A stretch of 25,000 nt of DNA from an uncultured Desulfobacter sp. (GTDB lineage Bacteria; Desulfobacterota; Desulfobacteria; Desulfobacterales; Desulfobacteraceae): NCBI RefSeq assembly GCF_963677125.1, contig NZ_OY781882.1:1-25000 (forward strand). Direction: 5' to 3'. Under the pieces are notes generated by a model. It was not told the origin of the DNA. It did not search any database and saw only the letters and a program-made list of their open reading frames with translations. Of the stretch, positions 8,701-14,695 are shown piece after piece; position 1 is the first letter of the stretch; every line of letters begins with the position of its first letter. The position numbers and the translations under genes are program-made.

Positions 8701-10485
8701 TTTTCGGGAGAAAATAGCCTGTACCTTAAACGACAAGACGGTGGCGGGTATTGGCTGCACAGCGGAGAAGGCCTTTTGACTCAACCGCCAAGTCGTTCAC
8801 TTGATACTGCGTTTAAAGTCGTTAACAAAGGCGAAGGTGAATACAAATTAACCGGAAAAACAAAAGGCGTCGGTCGCCTGGATCTTTACATCTGGTGGTA
8901 TACGAAAACTGGAAAAGCGACCAGTGAATATGTCGGTCAATATTTTCTTCCCTCTGAGTATAAGTATTTTGAACAAATATTTACGCTCCCGCCAGAGGCC
9001 GTCGAGTACCGGGTCGCTTTTTTTCTGCAAGGACAAAGAGGGTCAGAATCAGCGGTTTTTCTTGACGACATAACAATAGAGAGACCAGAAGAGCAACTGG
9101 TGAAACAAGCGACGGATACGCGTAATTGGACCTCAATATACGAGACCGGTTTTGAAGCTTCTGATAGCATTAGTCCACCCGGTTGGGGCACATATTCAGA
9201 GGGACGTTCGATAGACTGGCCCTGGGGGCTATCCAAGGAAAGCTTTTCGGGAGAAAATAGCCTGTACCTTAAACAACAAGACGGTGGCGGGTATTGGCTG
9301 CACAGCGGAGAAGGCCTTTTGACTCAACCGCCAAGTCGTTCACTTGATACTGCGTTTAAAGTCGTTAACAAAGGCGAAGGTGAATACAAATTAACCGGAA
9401 AAACAAAAGGCGTCGGTCGCCTGGATCTTTACATCTGGTGGTATACGAAAGCCGGAAAAGCGACCAGTGAATATGTCGGTCGATATTTTCTTCCCTCCGA
9501 CTATAAGTATTTTGAACAAATATTTACGCTCCCGCCAGAGGCCGTCGAGTACCGGGTCGCCTTTTTTCTGCAAGGACAAAGAGGGTCAGAATCAGCGGTT
9601 TTTCTTGACGACATAACAATAGAGAGACCAGAAGAGCAGCTGGTGAAACAAGCGACGGATACGCGTAATTGGACCTCAATATACGAGACCGGTTTTGAAG
9701 CTTCTGATAGCATTAGTCCACCCGGTTGGGGCTCATATTCAGAGGGGCGTTCGATAGACTGGCCCTGGGGGCTATCCAAGGAAAGCTTTTCGGGAGAAAA
9801 TAGCCTGTACCTTAAACGACAAGACGGTGGCGGGTATTGGCTGCACAGCGGAGAAGGCCTTTTGACTCAACCGCCAAGTCGTTCACTTGATACTGCGTTT
9901 AAAGTCGTTAACAAAGGCGAAGGTGAATACAAATTAACCGGAAAAACAAAAGGCGTCGGTCGCCTGGATCTTTACATCTGGTGGTATACGAAAGCCGGAA
10001 AAGCGACCAGTGAATATGTCGGTCAATATTTTCTTCCCTCTGAGTATAAGTATTTTGAACAAATATTTACGCTCCCGCCAGAGGCCGTCGAGTACCGGGT
10101 CGCCTTTTTTCTGCGAGGACAAAGAGGGTCAGAATCAGCGGTTTTTCTTGACGACATAACAATAGAGAGACCAGAAGAGCAACTGGTGAAACAAGCGACG
10201 GATACGCGTAATTGGACCTCAATATACGAGACCGGTTTTGAAGCTTCTGATAGCATTAGTCCACCCGGTTGGGGCTCATATTCAGAGGGGCGTTCGATAG
10301 ACTGGCCCTGGGGGCTATCCAAGGAAAGCTTTTCGGGAGAAAATAGCCTGTACCTTAAACGACAAGACGGTGGCGGGTATTGGCTGCACAGCGGAGAAGG
10401 CCTTTTGACTCAACCGCCAAGTCGTTCACTTGATACTGCGTTTAAAGTCGTTAACAAAGGCGAAGGTGAATACAAATTATCCTAA
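1171..10485 (+). CDS. Giant tandem-repeat protein with carbohydrate-binding-like modules (3104 aa, both ends broken)
   Basis: This continues the preceding fragment in the -1 frame. The frame is open from 1072, so the nominal TTG start at 1171 is internal and not a natural start. It encodes three and a half B-A-A super-repeats plus extra A modules. Each A module (181 aa) starts near TGFEASDSISPPGWG, carries a WWYTKAG turn and ends in FLDDITIE followed by a TDTRNW linker. This order resembles CBM-type jelly rolls, as in CBM4/9-like domains. Module B (408 aa) contains three degenerate versions with endings such as YIDDV and VDDVSI, and holds all the cysteines. No signal peptide, protease, enzyme domain or anchor is visible. 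The last coding residues (EYKL, then S and stop) fall where an intron remnant begins, so the native C-terminus is lost. Probable role: secreted or surface lectin-like adhesin or matrix protein. Role and substrate are inferred; the repeat architecture is directly seen. Confidence 0.8.
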   Translation: MKLTPRSKIECKISALVKGKGILEPYFWWYSDAGVAKKKWLGEYYLPSEYNLLVNDFIIPVETTEYNIHLRLKGQSQVSPFLWWYDGNGKGHQIGLADPIQVADEFQDIHFCGELPPEAVEFRLALEMSGGFFAKKELIVDDVSISLEPSKIITSDKDTRNWTSIYATGFEASDPISPPGWGTYSEGRSIDWPWGLSKESFSGENSLYLKQQDSGGYWLHSGEGLLTQPPSRSLDTAYKVVNKGEGEYKLTGKTKGVGRLDLYIWWYTKAGKATSEYVGRYFLPSEYKYFEQIFTLPPEAVEYRVAFLLRGQRGSESAVFLDDITIERPEEQLVKQATDTRNWTSIYETGFEASDSISPPGWGTYSEGRSIDWPWGLSKESFSGENSLYLKQQDGGGYWLHSGEGLLTQPPSRSLDTAFKVVNKGEGEYKLTGKTKGVGRLDLYIWWYTKAGKATSEYVGRYFLPSDYKYFEQIFTLPPEAVEYRVAFFLQGQRESESEVFLDDIKIERPEEQLVKQATDTRNWISMIVNDCTNEFHTKNEKEQAKTNPHNGNSLNWTKLSSGSLLPVPYNPKENNVTQNKHTAYVKQAVERQTNFLSRIIPIMATKTKTIDTWLYSGSGRIETSPSCSFDYSTLAPFNNDAISEYRLAFLLRGSNNLTSAECYIDDVHFAYTLPAESDSLNTNKRRQLIKWDFKTDDLLTRWTASENTINKLAIIDNEQGFLKYSAPSLSFSLSDFKTILGLEKKKNENVIYSGTGKLNVAPSRNGNSELKLTPRSKIECKISALVKGKGILEPYFWWYSDAGVAKKKWLGEYYLPSEYNLLVNDFIIPVETTEYNIHLRLKGQSQVSPFLWWYDGNGKGHQIGLADPIQVADEFQDIHFCGELPPEAVEFRLALEMSGGFFAKKELIVDDVSISLEPSKIITSDKDTRNWTSIYATGFETSDSISPPGWGTYSEGRSIDWPWGLSKESFSGENSLYLKRQDGGGYWLHSGEGLLTQPPSRSLDTAFKVVNKGEGEYKLTGKTKGVGRLDLYIWWYTKTGKATSEYVGQYFLPSEYKYFEQIFTLPPEAVEYRVAFFLQGQRGSESAVFLDDITIERPEEQLVKQATDTRNWTSIYETGFEASDSISPPGWGTYSEGRSIDWPWGLSKESFSGENSLYLKQQDGGGYWLHSGEGLLTQPPSRSLDTAFKVVNKGEGEYKLTGKTKGVGRLDLYIWWYTKAGKATSEYVGRYFLPSDYKYFEQIFTLPPEAVEYRVAFFLQGQRESESEVFLDDIKIERPEEQLVKQATDTRNWISMIVNDCTNEFHTKNEKEQAKTNPHNGNSLNWTKLSSGSLLPVPYNPKENNVTQNKHTAYVKQAVERQTNFLSRIIPIMATKTKTIDTWLYSGSGRIETSPSCSFDYSTLAPFNNDAISEYRLAFLLRGSSNLTSAECYIDDVHFAYTLPAESDSLNTNKRRQLIKWDFKTDDLLTRWTASENTINKLAIIDNEQGFLKYSAPSLSFSLSDFKTILGLEKKKNENVIYSGTGKLNVAPSRNGNSELKLTPRSKIECKISALVKGKGILEPYFWWYSDAGVAKKKWLGEYYLPSEYNLLVNDFIIPVETTEYNIHLRLKGQSQVSPFLWWYDGNGKGHQIGLADPIQVADEFQDIHFCGELPPEAVEFRLALEMSGGFFAKKELIVDDVSISLEPSKIITSDKDTRNWTSIYATGFETSDSISPPGWGTYSEGRSIDWPWGLSKESFSGENSLYLKRQDGGGYWLHSGEGLLTQPPSRSLDTAFKVVNKGEGEYKLTGKTKGVGRLDLYIWWYTKTGKATSEYVGQYFLPSEYKYFEQIFTLPPEAVEYRVAFFLQGQRGSESAVFLDDITIERPEEQLVKQATDTRNWTSIYETGFEASDSISPPGWGTYSEGRSIDWPWGLSKESFSGENSLYLKQQDGGGYWLHSGEGLLTQPPSRSLDTAFKVVNKGEGEYKLTGKTKGVGRLDLYIWWYTKAGKATSEYVGRYFLPSDYKYFEQIFTLPPEAVEYRVAFFLQGQRESESEVFLDDIKIERPEEQLVKQATDTRNWISMIVNDCTNEFHTKNEKEQAKTNPHNGNSLNWTKLSSGSLLPVPYNPKENNVTQNKHTAYVKQAVERQTNFLSRIIPIMATKTKTIDTWLYSGSGRIETSPSCSFDYSTLAPFNNDAISEYRLAFLLRGSSNLTSAECYIDDVHFAYTLPAESDSLNTNKRRQLIKWDFKTDDLLTRWTASENTINKLAIIDNEQGFLKYSAPSLSFSLSDFKTILGLEKKKNENVIYSGTGKLNVAPSRNGNSELKLTPRSKIECKISALVKGKGILEPYFWWYSDAGVAKKKWLGEYYLPSEYNLLVNDFIIPVETTEYNIHLRLKGQSQVSPFLWWYDGNGKGHQIGLADPIQVADEFQDIHFCGELPPEAVEFRLALEMSGGFFAKKELIVDDVSISLEPSKIITSDKDTRNWTSIYATGFETSDSISPPGWGTYSEGRSIDWPWGLSKESFSGENSLYLKRQDGGGYWLHSGEGLLTQPPSRSLDTAFKVVNKGEGEYKLTGKTKGVGRLDLYIWWYTKTGKATSEYVGQYFLPSEYKYFEQIFTLPPEAVEYRVAFFLQGQRGSESAVFLDDITIERPEEQLVKQATDTRNWTSIYETGFEASDSISPPGWGTYSEGRSIDWPWGLSKESFSGENSLYLKQQDGGGYWLHSGEGLLTQPPSRSLDTAFKVVNKGEGEYKLTGKTKGVGRLDLYIWWYTKAGKATSEYVGRYFLPSDYKYFEQIFTLPPEAVEYRVAFFLQGQRGSESAVFLDDITIERPEEQLVKQATDTRNWTSIYETGFEASDSISPPGWGSYSEGRSIDWPWGLSKESFSGENSLYLKRQDGGGYWLHSGEGLLTQPPSRSLDTAFKVVNKGEGEYKLTGKTKGVGRLDLYIWWYTKAGKATSEYVGQYFLPSEYKYFEQIFTLPPEAVEYRVAFFLRGQRGSESAVFLDDITIERPEEQLVKQATDTRNWTSIYETGFEASDSISPPGWGSYSEGRSIDWPWGLSKESFSGENSLYLKRQDGGGYWLHSGEGLLTQPPSRSLDTAFKVVNKGEGEYKLS
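2741..5050 (+). repeat. Super-repeat unit 2 (B-A-A), 2310 bp
   Basis: Module B spans 2741-3964, with A modules at 3965-4507 and 4508-5050. It is nearly identical to units 3 and 4; one visible difference is an Asn codon instead of Ser in the RGSNNLT segment near 3135. The period of exactly 2310 bp (770 codons) keeps the frame. Confidence 0.95.
3401..3413 (+). repeat. 13-nt poly-A homopolymer in coding sequence (unit 2)
   Basis: Thirteen consecutive A residues encode part of a Glu-Lys-Lys-Lys-Asn stretch. Identical tracts recur at 5711-5723 and 8021-8033. Runs this long are known to be prone to slippage in replication and transcription. Confidence 0.9.
5051..7360 (+). repeat. Super-repeat unit 3 (B-A-A), 2310 bp
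   Basis: Module B spans 5051-6274, with A modules at 6275-6817 and 6818-7360. I see no difference from unit 4 until the second A module of unit 4, which points to recent duplication or gene conversion. Confidence 0.95.
5711..5723 (+). repeat. 13-nt poly-A homopolymer in coding sequence (unit 3)
   Basis: Second in-frame 13-A tract, 2310 bp after the first and with identical flanks. Confidence 0.9.
7361..9670 (+). repeat. Super-repeat unit 4 (B-A-A chimaera), 2310 bp
   Basis: Module B spans 7361-8584, with A modules at 8585-9127 and 9128-9670. The second A starts with the second-position type (RYFLPSDY) but ends with the first-position type (RGSESAVFLDDITIE). The switch lies between about 9510 and 9585 and marks a recombination junction between A modules. 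Confidence 0.92.
8021..8033 (+). repeat. 13-nt poly-A homopolymer in coding sequence (unit 4)
   Basis: Third in-frame 13-A tract, 2310 bp after the second and with identical flanks. Confidence 0.9.
9671..10480 (+). repeat. Terminal A modules without B (one full, one truncated)
   Basis: A complete A module (9671-10213) and the first 267 bp of another (10214-10480) follow unit 4. Both carry a Ser variant (PPGWGSYS) not seen elsewhere in the window, so one probably copies the other. Identity to the A consensus stops after the codon for Leu in the EYKL segment at 10480. Confidence 0.92.
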
Positions 10486-10659
10486 CAGGTCTTTTTTCAG
10501 TTAGATTGGTTTGTTGTTGGCAGATTTTACCGATGGGCCAAACGGCTCAGTCAGCGTAGCAGCAAGTGTCTGACACCGAACACGTGGAAAATACTCAAAA
10601 AGAAAGGCCTTGAGTTTTTCGTTGTAACAAAGACTGGCCATGTGAAGGGTATGACGTGA
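10486..10659 (+). pseudogene. C-terminal fragment of group II intron reverse transcriptase/maturase
   Basis: Fifty-seven codons run open from directly after the giant gene's stop (TAA at 10483-10485, same frame) to TGA at 10657-10659. The peptide is basic, with segments FYRWAKRLSQRS and TPNTWKILKKKG and a VTKTG end. This resembles the tail after the maturase (X) domain of bacterial group II intron proteins, and domain V follows within 15 nt of the stop, as is usual for such introns. No start codon, polymerase motifs or HNH domain remain, so it is a dead fragment. The peptide match is from memory; the strong support is the adjoining RNA structure. Confidence 0.55.
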
Positions 10660-10672
10660 AGAAACAAAACAG

Positions 10673-10706
10673 AGCCGGATGGGGGAAAACCTCATGTCCG
10701 GAATCG
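10673..10706 (+). ncRNA. Group II intron domain V
   Basis: This 34-nt segment has the AGC catalytic triad at its 5' side, a CCGGA/TCCGG helix and a purine-rich GAAA-type apical loop. It aligns position for position with the common bacterial form that begins GAGCCG. The basal pairing is weakened: AA stands where the family usually has TT near the 3' side, as expected in a decaying copy. Confidence 0.72.
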
Positions 10707-10708
10707 AA

Positions 10709-10756
10709 GAGGGGAGGCTGGATAAGTCATGCGGCGAAGCCTGCCTCCTACTCTAC
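10709..10756 (+). ncRNA. Group II intron domain VI with candidate branch-point A
   Basis: A GAG/CTC basal pair block and a GGAGGC/GCCTCC helix flank an unpaired TA. The A at 10750 is the candidate branch-point adenosine, seven positions before the first base after the proposed 3' intron end at 10756. The apical part forms a second GC-rich stem. Confidence 0.65.
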
Positions 10757-10975
10757 TTTGATTCATATGCTTGCACAAAAGACCGGCCTCCTGAAAGAAA
10801 TCTGCAGAATTCAAAGTATAGGGACTTGTACGCCTGTCTTATGACAAATGGCGGCAAGAATAATAGCTCAAACGGCTGATTGCTCATGAGTATTATATTT
10901 TTGGAAACACGCTTGTTTTGGGCCTAATTACTATGGGAATGCTTGGACTTAAATGATCAAAAACGAGGTAACTTA
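10757..10975. other. Unassigned region between intron end and polysaccharide cluster
   Basis: No convincing gene is visible in these ~220 bp. Short open frames exist (one runs from inside the intron to 10879) but have no ribosome binding site or recognisable product. Immediately after the intron this may be the exon-side sequence of the original intron target. The end of the stretch must hold the 5' untranslated region of the next gene, with a good Shine-Dalgarno GAGG at 10965-10968. I could not identify a confident promoter or an ops/JUMPstart element. Confidence 0.5.
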
Positions 10976-11800
10976 ATGGCTGTAAAAAATAATACGTTGA
11001 ATGATGACAGTTCAATCATAAGTATTTTTGAGGTTTTAATGATAATCAAGAAAAGGATTTTATTTGTTTTCTTTATTATATTGATAATTGTAGGAGGCTT
11101 TTGGTTATATTCCCTTTATGCTCCAAGAGTGTATTGTGTCTCCGGTTATGCTCAAAAACATTTTTATTTTATGAATTCAAATATTGACAACAGCGGCGAG
11201 AAGGGAGTGGGATTGTTGAATATAAAACTGCCGTTGGAAATGCTGCAGACTTTATCGCAACAACAGCAGGCCGAAAAACTATTGATAGACGTTAAATTAA
11301 TGGAAGATATTAAACGCGTTACGGTCTCGGTAAAAGACAGCACTGCATTAAAAATAGAAATTCTGACATTGAATGTTTCATCTGGAGAACGGCTTTTATC
11401 TGCGTATCAGGGCTATATTAATAATTTACCCATTGTTAAACGATATTTGGCTTTTTGGGAAAAAATAATTAACCTGGAACATGAAAAACTGGCTGAGTTA
11501 CTTGAAAAAAATCCCGGGGACATGTTCCAACCGGGTGATAAAGTCGTTATTTCCGAGTTGTATTCTTCATTGTACTCAATGGAGAAAGAATATATCAAAA
11601 CACCAATTGTCCTTACGGAGATAGAAAAGGGGCTATTCATATTTGGTGACGTTTACAAATCCGGCCTGCCGATAAAGCCCCAAAAAGGAGTTTTGCTTTT
11701 TGCAGGTGTTGTTATTGGTGTTCTTAGTGGAATATTGGGCGCATTCTTCATAGAATGGCTGGCTATAGTAAAAATAAAGTACAAATCCCAAATGGATTAA
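10976..11800 (+). CDS. Wzz-like polysaccharide chain-length determinant protein
   Basis: A 274-aa inner-membrane protein that probably sets the polymer length made by the Wzy polymerase. The start is ATG at 10976 because GAGG lies 7 nt upstream; an upstream TTG at 10943 lacks such a site. There is a cytoplasmic N-terminus, a first membrane helix at about residues 27-46, a ~190-residue periplasmic part rich in predicted helix, and a second helix at about 238-263. The second helix is preceded by a proline-containing stretch (LPIKPQKG), which matches the two-helix layout and Pro-rich C-terminal motif of the Wzz family. It is shorter than many Wzz proteins and has no fused tyrosine-kinase domain. 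The flippase gene follows after 7 nt, which suggests one operon. Confidence 0.82.
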   Translation: MAVKNNTLNDDSSIISIFEVLMIIKKRILFVFFIILIIVGGFWLYSLYAPRVYCVSGYAQKHFYFMNSNIDNSGEKGVGLLNIKLPLEMLQTLSQQQQAEKLLIDVKLMEDIKRVTVSVKDSTALKIEILTLNVSSGERLLSAYQGYINNLPIVKRYLAFWEKIINLEHEKLAELLEKNPGDMFQPGDKVVISELYSSLYSMEKEYIKTPIVLTEIEKGLFIFGDVYKSGLPIKPQKGVLLFAGVVIGVLSGILGAFFIEWLAIVKIKYKSQMD

Positions 11801-11807
11801 TTAATTT

Positions 11808-13295
11808 ATGTTTAAAATTGAGATTAGTCCATTTTTTAAAAACATCCTTTCAACAACGGTAGCCTCCTTTTGTGTTACAGCATCGCTTATTTTAACAACT
11901 AGAATCCTTGCTACCGGCCTGGGACCGGATGAGTTTGGTGTTTATTCTTTGGCCAGGCGGTTTATTGCGAACATGTCTCCTTTAATCCTATTGTCCATGG
12001 GCGTTTCTTTGAGACGATATGTCGCTATGAGTTTTACAGAAAACGATCATCGTACTTATATAATGGCTGCTGTGGTATCTGTCAGTGTTTTAATCTTTCT
12101 ATTGTTATCATTCAGTTGGTTAGGCGGAAGATCGATAACCCGTCTGGTATTCTCTGATAAGGCCTATATCAATACTTTCTATGCATCTGTAATTTTTATG
12201 GGGTGTTATTGTTATTGGGTGATTACCTCTGCTTCTCTTTTTGGTATGCAAAAAGTTAGAACGGTAAACTTTTATCAGCTCTTAATCGGTGGGGCTTTAC
12301 CTTTGGTGGTTGCTTCTATTTTTGCCGATTCACAGTCTTCTTCAAAAATATTAATGTATATTGGTTTGGGGAATTTAATTTGCCTGGTCGTACTTGTGCC
12401 GGAATTGTTTAAAGGGTTAAAATCGACCATGAATATTAAGAAGGAACTGGTTCATTCTTTTTCTGTTCTATCCAAATATGGACTGCCAAGGGTGCCGGGG
12501 GACTTTCTTTTTGCCGGATTATTTTCTTTAGGGCCTTTTCTGGCCTCTTATTTCGGTAGTGTAAAACAAGCCGGTTTTTTTGTGATTGCACAGTATATAT
12601 TTCGTGTCATGGAGGCCGCAATAAGCGCTTTTGGTCAGGTTGCAATTCCGAAAATCGCTCAACTGGTTGTTCAAAACAAAACGGAATTTTTAAAACACCA
12701 AATTGAGAATTTGGTTGTAATGGTTTTTCATATGGGGCTTTTTACCACTATTCATCTTTCTATCTGGGCAGATGAAATTGTACTGTCCTGGCTTGGTAAT
12801 GAGTATAGACCTAGCATTGCAATCATTCAGGTTATAATTATTTCATTGGGCCCTTATCTGGCCTACGTGTTATTGCGATCAGTTATTGATGCCGTTGAAG
12901 TTCGTGCGGTAAATACGATGAACCTGTTCATCTCCTTGACGTCGGCAGTCGTGAGTTCTTTTGTTTTTCATTGTTTCGGATTTCAGGTGATTGGATTAGC
13001 CGCGGGTTCTGCTATTGGGTACTCAGTCTTGGGAATTTTGACCATTTTATTTTTAGCAAGAAGGTTCAAAATAAGACGATCCAATTTTTTATTTTGGCCA
13101 AGTTTGGTGATAAATATCAGTTTGGCCTTGGTCTCATTTTTTGTGAAATTTTTTTTGGCTGGATCACAATCATTTTTATATTCAATTTTGGGTGGACTGT
13201 TGGTGGAAGGGGTTATTTTGGGTGCTTATTTGATAACCCTATATAATATGAATACAGGCTGGCTCCTGGAAATAAGAAAAAGAGTAGTCAGATAA
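11808..13295 (+). CDS. wzx: Polysaccharide flippase, Wzx family
   Basis: A 495-aa polytopic membrane protein with roughly a dozen or more hydrophobic helices. An N-terminal segment (TRILATGLGPDEFGVYSLA) is characteristic of Wzx/RfbX proteins of the MATE/MOP flippase superfamily. The expected role is to move the undecaprenyl-diphosphate-linked oligosaccharide unit to the periplasmic face. The C-terminal third carries further pairs of helices ending in a basic tail (EIRKRVVR), as expected for a cytoplasmic terminus. The ATG is 7 nt after the Wzz stop, with only a weak ribosome binding site, so translation may depend on coupling. The polymerase gene follows 48 nt downstream. Family assignment is secure; the sugar transported is unknown. 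Confidence 0.9.
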   Translation: MFKIEISPFFKNILSTTVASFCVTASLILTTRILATGLGPDEFGVYSLARRFIANMSPLILLSMGVSLRRYVAMSFTENDHRTYIMAAVVSVSVLIFLLLSFSWLGGRSITRLVFSDKAYINTFYASVIFMGCYCYWVITSASLFGMQKVRTVNFYQLLIGGALPLVVASIFADSQSSSKILMYIGLGNLICLVVLVPELFKGLKSTMNIKKELVHSFSVLSKYGLPRVPGDFLFAGLFSLGPFLASYFGSVKQAGFFVIAQYIFRVMEAAISAFGQVAIPKIAQLVVQNKTEFLKHQIENLVVMVFHMGLFTTIHLSIWADEIVLSWLGNEYRPSIAIIQVIIISLGPYLAYVLLRSVIDAVEVRAVNTMNLFISLTSAVVSSFVFHCFGFQVIGLAAGSAIGYSVLGILTILFLARRFKIRRSNFLFWPSLVINISLALVSFFVKFFLAGSQSFLYSILGGLLVEGVILGAYLITLYNMNTGWLLEIRKRVVR

Positions 13296-13343
13296 CTAAC
13301 GGGGTCCTGTTTGATCTAAAAGTTAAGATAAGCGCAAATACAA

Positions 13344-14639
13344 ATGCGAGACCTTGATCTTATAAAAAAAAGTAGCCTTATAACGGCGATAGTATTGGTA
13401 TTATATCGAATTTCCCTTGATTTTTCATATTATTTTATTATTTCAAGGGTATGGGAATATATTGGGTTCGAATTGAAACTGAATATAATCAAATTAATTG
13501 AATCCTACGTTTTGATGGGTGGGATGCTTTTAAGCATGCCCCAAGAAAAATGCCGGCTGTCGACAATAATGATTTGGGTGTTTATTCTGACCGCCTACAT
13601 TCCAATGCTTACTCTTTTTGCAATGAAAGATGAGTCTCGGCTATTCCTTTACTGGGTGTCAGTTTATTGGTTAATTATTTTTGTGATTGTCCGGCTACCC
13701 AATATTTCTTTTGTACGTTTATACGAATCAAAATTTATATTATATTTATGTTCTTTGGTTATTTTATTTTTGACCTGTTTTTTTATGATTCGCTATGTTG
13801 GCTTTTCATTTAATTTAAATTTAGCCAGAGTTTATGAAGTCCGGGAACAGTTCTCCGCCGAATCAATCCCTATTGTGGGGTATCTGTTTAAGTGGGCGTG
13901 CTATGTAATTATTCCCTTTCTTTTTTCTTTGTTTTGGATTCAAAAGCGCTGGATTGCCTTAGGATGTATCGTTGCCCTTCAAATTTTTATGTTTTCCGGT
14001 ACAGGGAATAAAACATTCCTTTTTTCTTTGGTTTGGGTAGTTGCATTAATGTGGGCTTTGAAGAAGGACCTTCCTTTAATTTACCTGACAATGGGGTTCT
14101 CTTTTATTGTGATTGCCGGAGTCCTTTCATATATATGTATTGGAGATGTTTGGGTATCTTCTCTCTTTACACGTCGAACACTATTGGCTCAGCCAATGCA
14201 GTATTTTTTTTATCACGATTTTTTTTCACAACATCCTTTTGTACATTTATCCGGCCATTCTTTTTTTAAGGCCTTTAGCAATTATCCTTATGATATGTCA
14301 CCTGCAAAAATGATTGGAAGTATTTATTATGGAAATCCAGAAAATAATGCAAACACCGGACTTGTTGGCGATGCTTTTATGAATTTTGGCTTTTTAGGAT
14401 TGATTATGTGGTCAATGGTCACAGGAATGATGATGAAGCTTATAGACTCGTTATCAGAGGGGATGGATATTAGAGTCGCTGCGTCAGTTATTGCAATGCC
14501 TATAATTACTCTCACAAATAGCGCGTTACTAACCAACCTATTAACACATGGGCTTGCTGTAGCGTTGCTGGTTTTATATTTTGCAACTAAAAGCAGTTTT
14601 AAATTTAACTGTAATCAGGTATACTCCCGCCTGCTCTAA
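13344..14639 (+). CDS. wzy: Oligosaccharide repeat-unit polymerase, Wzy-like
   Basis: A 431-aa integral membrane protein with about ten or more hydrophobic segments and a large soluble loop at about residues 270-340. The loop contains NPENNANTGLVGDAFMNFG. A similar Asn-Thr-Gly...Gly-Asp-x-Phe/Tyr-x-Asn-Phe-Gly pattern is common in O-antigen polymerase families. It would join flipped repeat units on the periplasmic side. Wzy proteins diverge strongly, so the call relies on this loop, the topology and the position between the flippase and glycosyltransferases. A weak ribosome binding site precedes the ATG. A ligase (WaaL-like) is the main alternative, though it usually shows different loop motifs. 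Confidence 0.78.
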   Translation: MRDLDLIKKSSLITAIVLVLYRISLDFSYYFIISRVWEYIGFELKLNIIKLIESYVLMGGMLLSMPQEKCRLSTIMIWVFILTAYIPMLTLFAMKDESRLFLYWVSVYWLIIFVIVRLPNISFVRLYESKFILYLCSLVILFLTCFFMIRYVGFSFNLNLARVYEVREQFSAESIPIVGYLFKWACYVIIPFLFSLFWIQKRWIALGCIVALQIFMFSGTGNKTFLFSLVWVVALMWALKKDLPLIYLTMGFSFIVIAGVLSYICIGDVWVSSLFTRRTLLAQPMQYFFYHDFFSQHPFVHLSGHSFFKAFSNYPYDMSPAKMIGSIYYGNPENNANTGLVGDAFMNFGFLGLIMWSMVTGMMMKLIDSLSEGMDIRVAASVIAMPIITLTNSALLTNLLTHGLAVALLVLYFATKSSFKFNCNQVYSRLL

Positions 14640-14695
14640 TTGCAGTTGTTTAGAATGGCTTTTTGCACGACAGATTATTGGGGAAAGCGTAGCTA

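Larger units (their letters stand above)
10481..10756 (+). mobile_element. 3' remnant of a group II intron (5'-truncated)
   Basis: The segment holds, in order, the C-terminal codons of an intron-encoded protein, a domain V-like hairpin and a domain VI-like hairpin ending in CTCTAC, which fits the usual 3' AY end. Everything upstream (domains I-IV and most of the reverse transcriptase) is missing and is replaced directly by the giant repeat gene. It cannot encode its own mobility. The junction at about 10480/10481 is therefore a deletion or recombination scar, not an intact intron insertion. The two intron RNA domains are listed separately. Confidence 0.7.

Noticed and set aside
1497..10322. 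Many minus-strand open frames of 60-140 codons inside the repeat array
   Set aside because: They recur with the 543-bp and 2310-bp periods and mirror the coding strand modules. They are antisense shadows of a strongly constrained repeat and have no recognisable products.
1..10480. CRISPR or other short-spacer array
   Set aside because: The repeat units are 543 and 1224 bp, protein-coding, in frame and directly adjacent, with no short-repeat/unique-spacer pattern.
10679..10879. 66-codon open frame through the intron end and following sequence
   Set aside because: It begins inside domain V, crosses domain VI and has no proper ribosome binding site or familiar composition. The RNA structure explains the sequence better.
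10840..10900. ops/JUMPstart (RfaH) element upstream of the polysaccharide genes
   Set aside because: A GGCGGCAAG sequence occurs, but it does not match the conserved GGCGGTAGC core and the surrounding JUMPstart consensus is absent.
10873..10956. Possible PEP-CTERM-like sorting tail (hydrophobic segment GNTLVLGLITMGMLGLK before a stop)
   Set aside because: There is no Pro-Glu-Pro motif and no terminal arginine cluster, and the frame is closed by a stop only ~28 codons upstream. Too weak to call the lost C-terminus of the giant protein.
12971..14313. Small plus-strand open frames overlapping the flippase and polymerase genes
   Set aside because: They lie in alternate frames of long, clearly coding membrane-protein genes and have no ribosome binding sites of their own.
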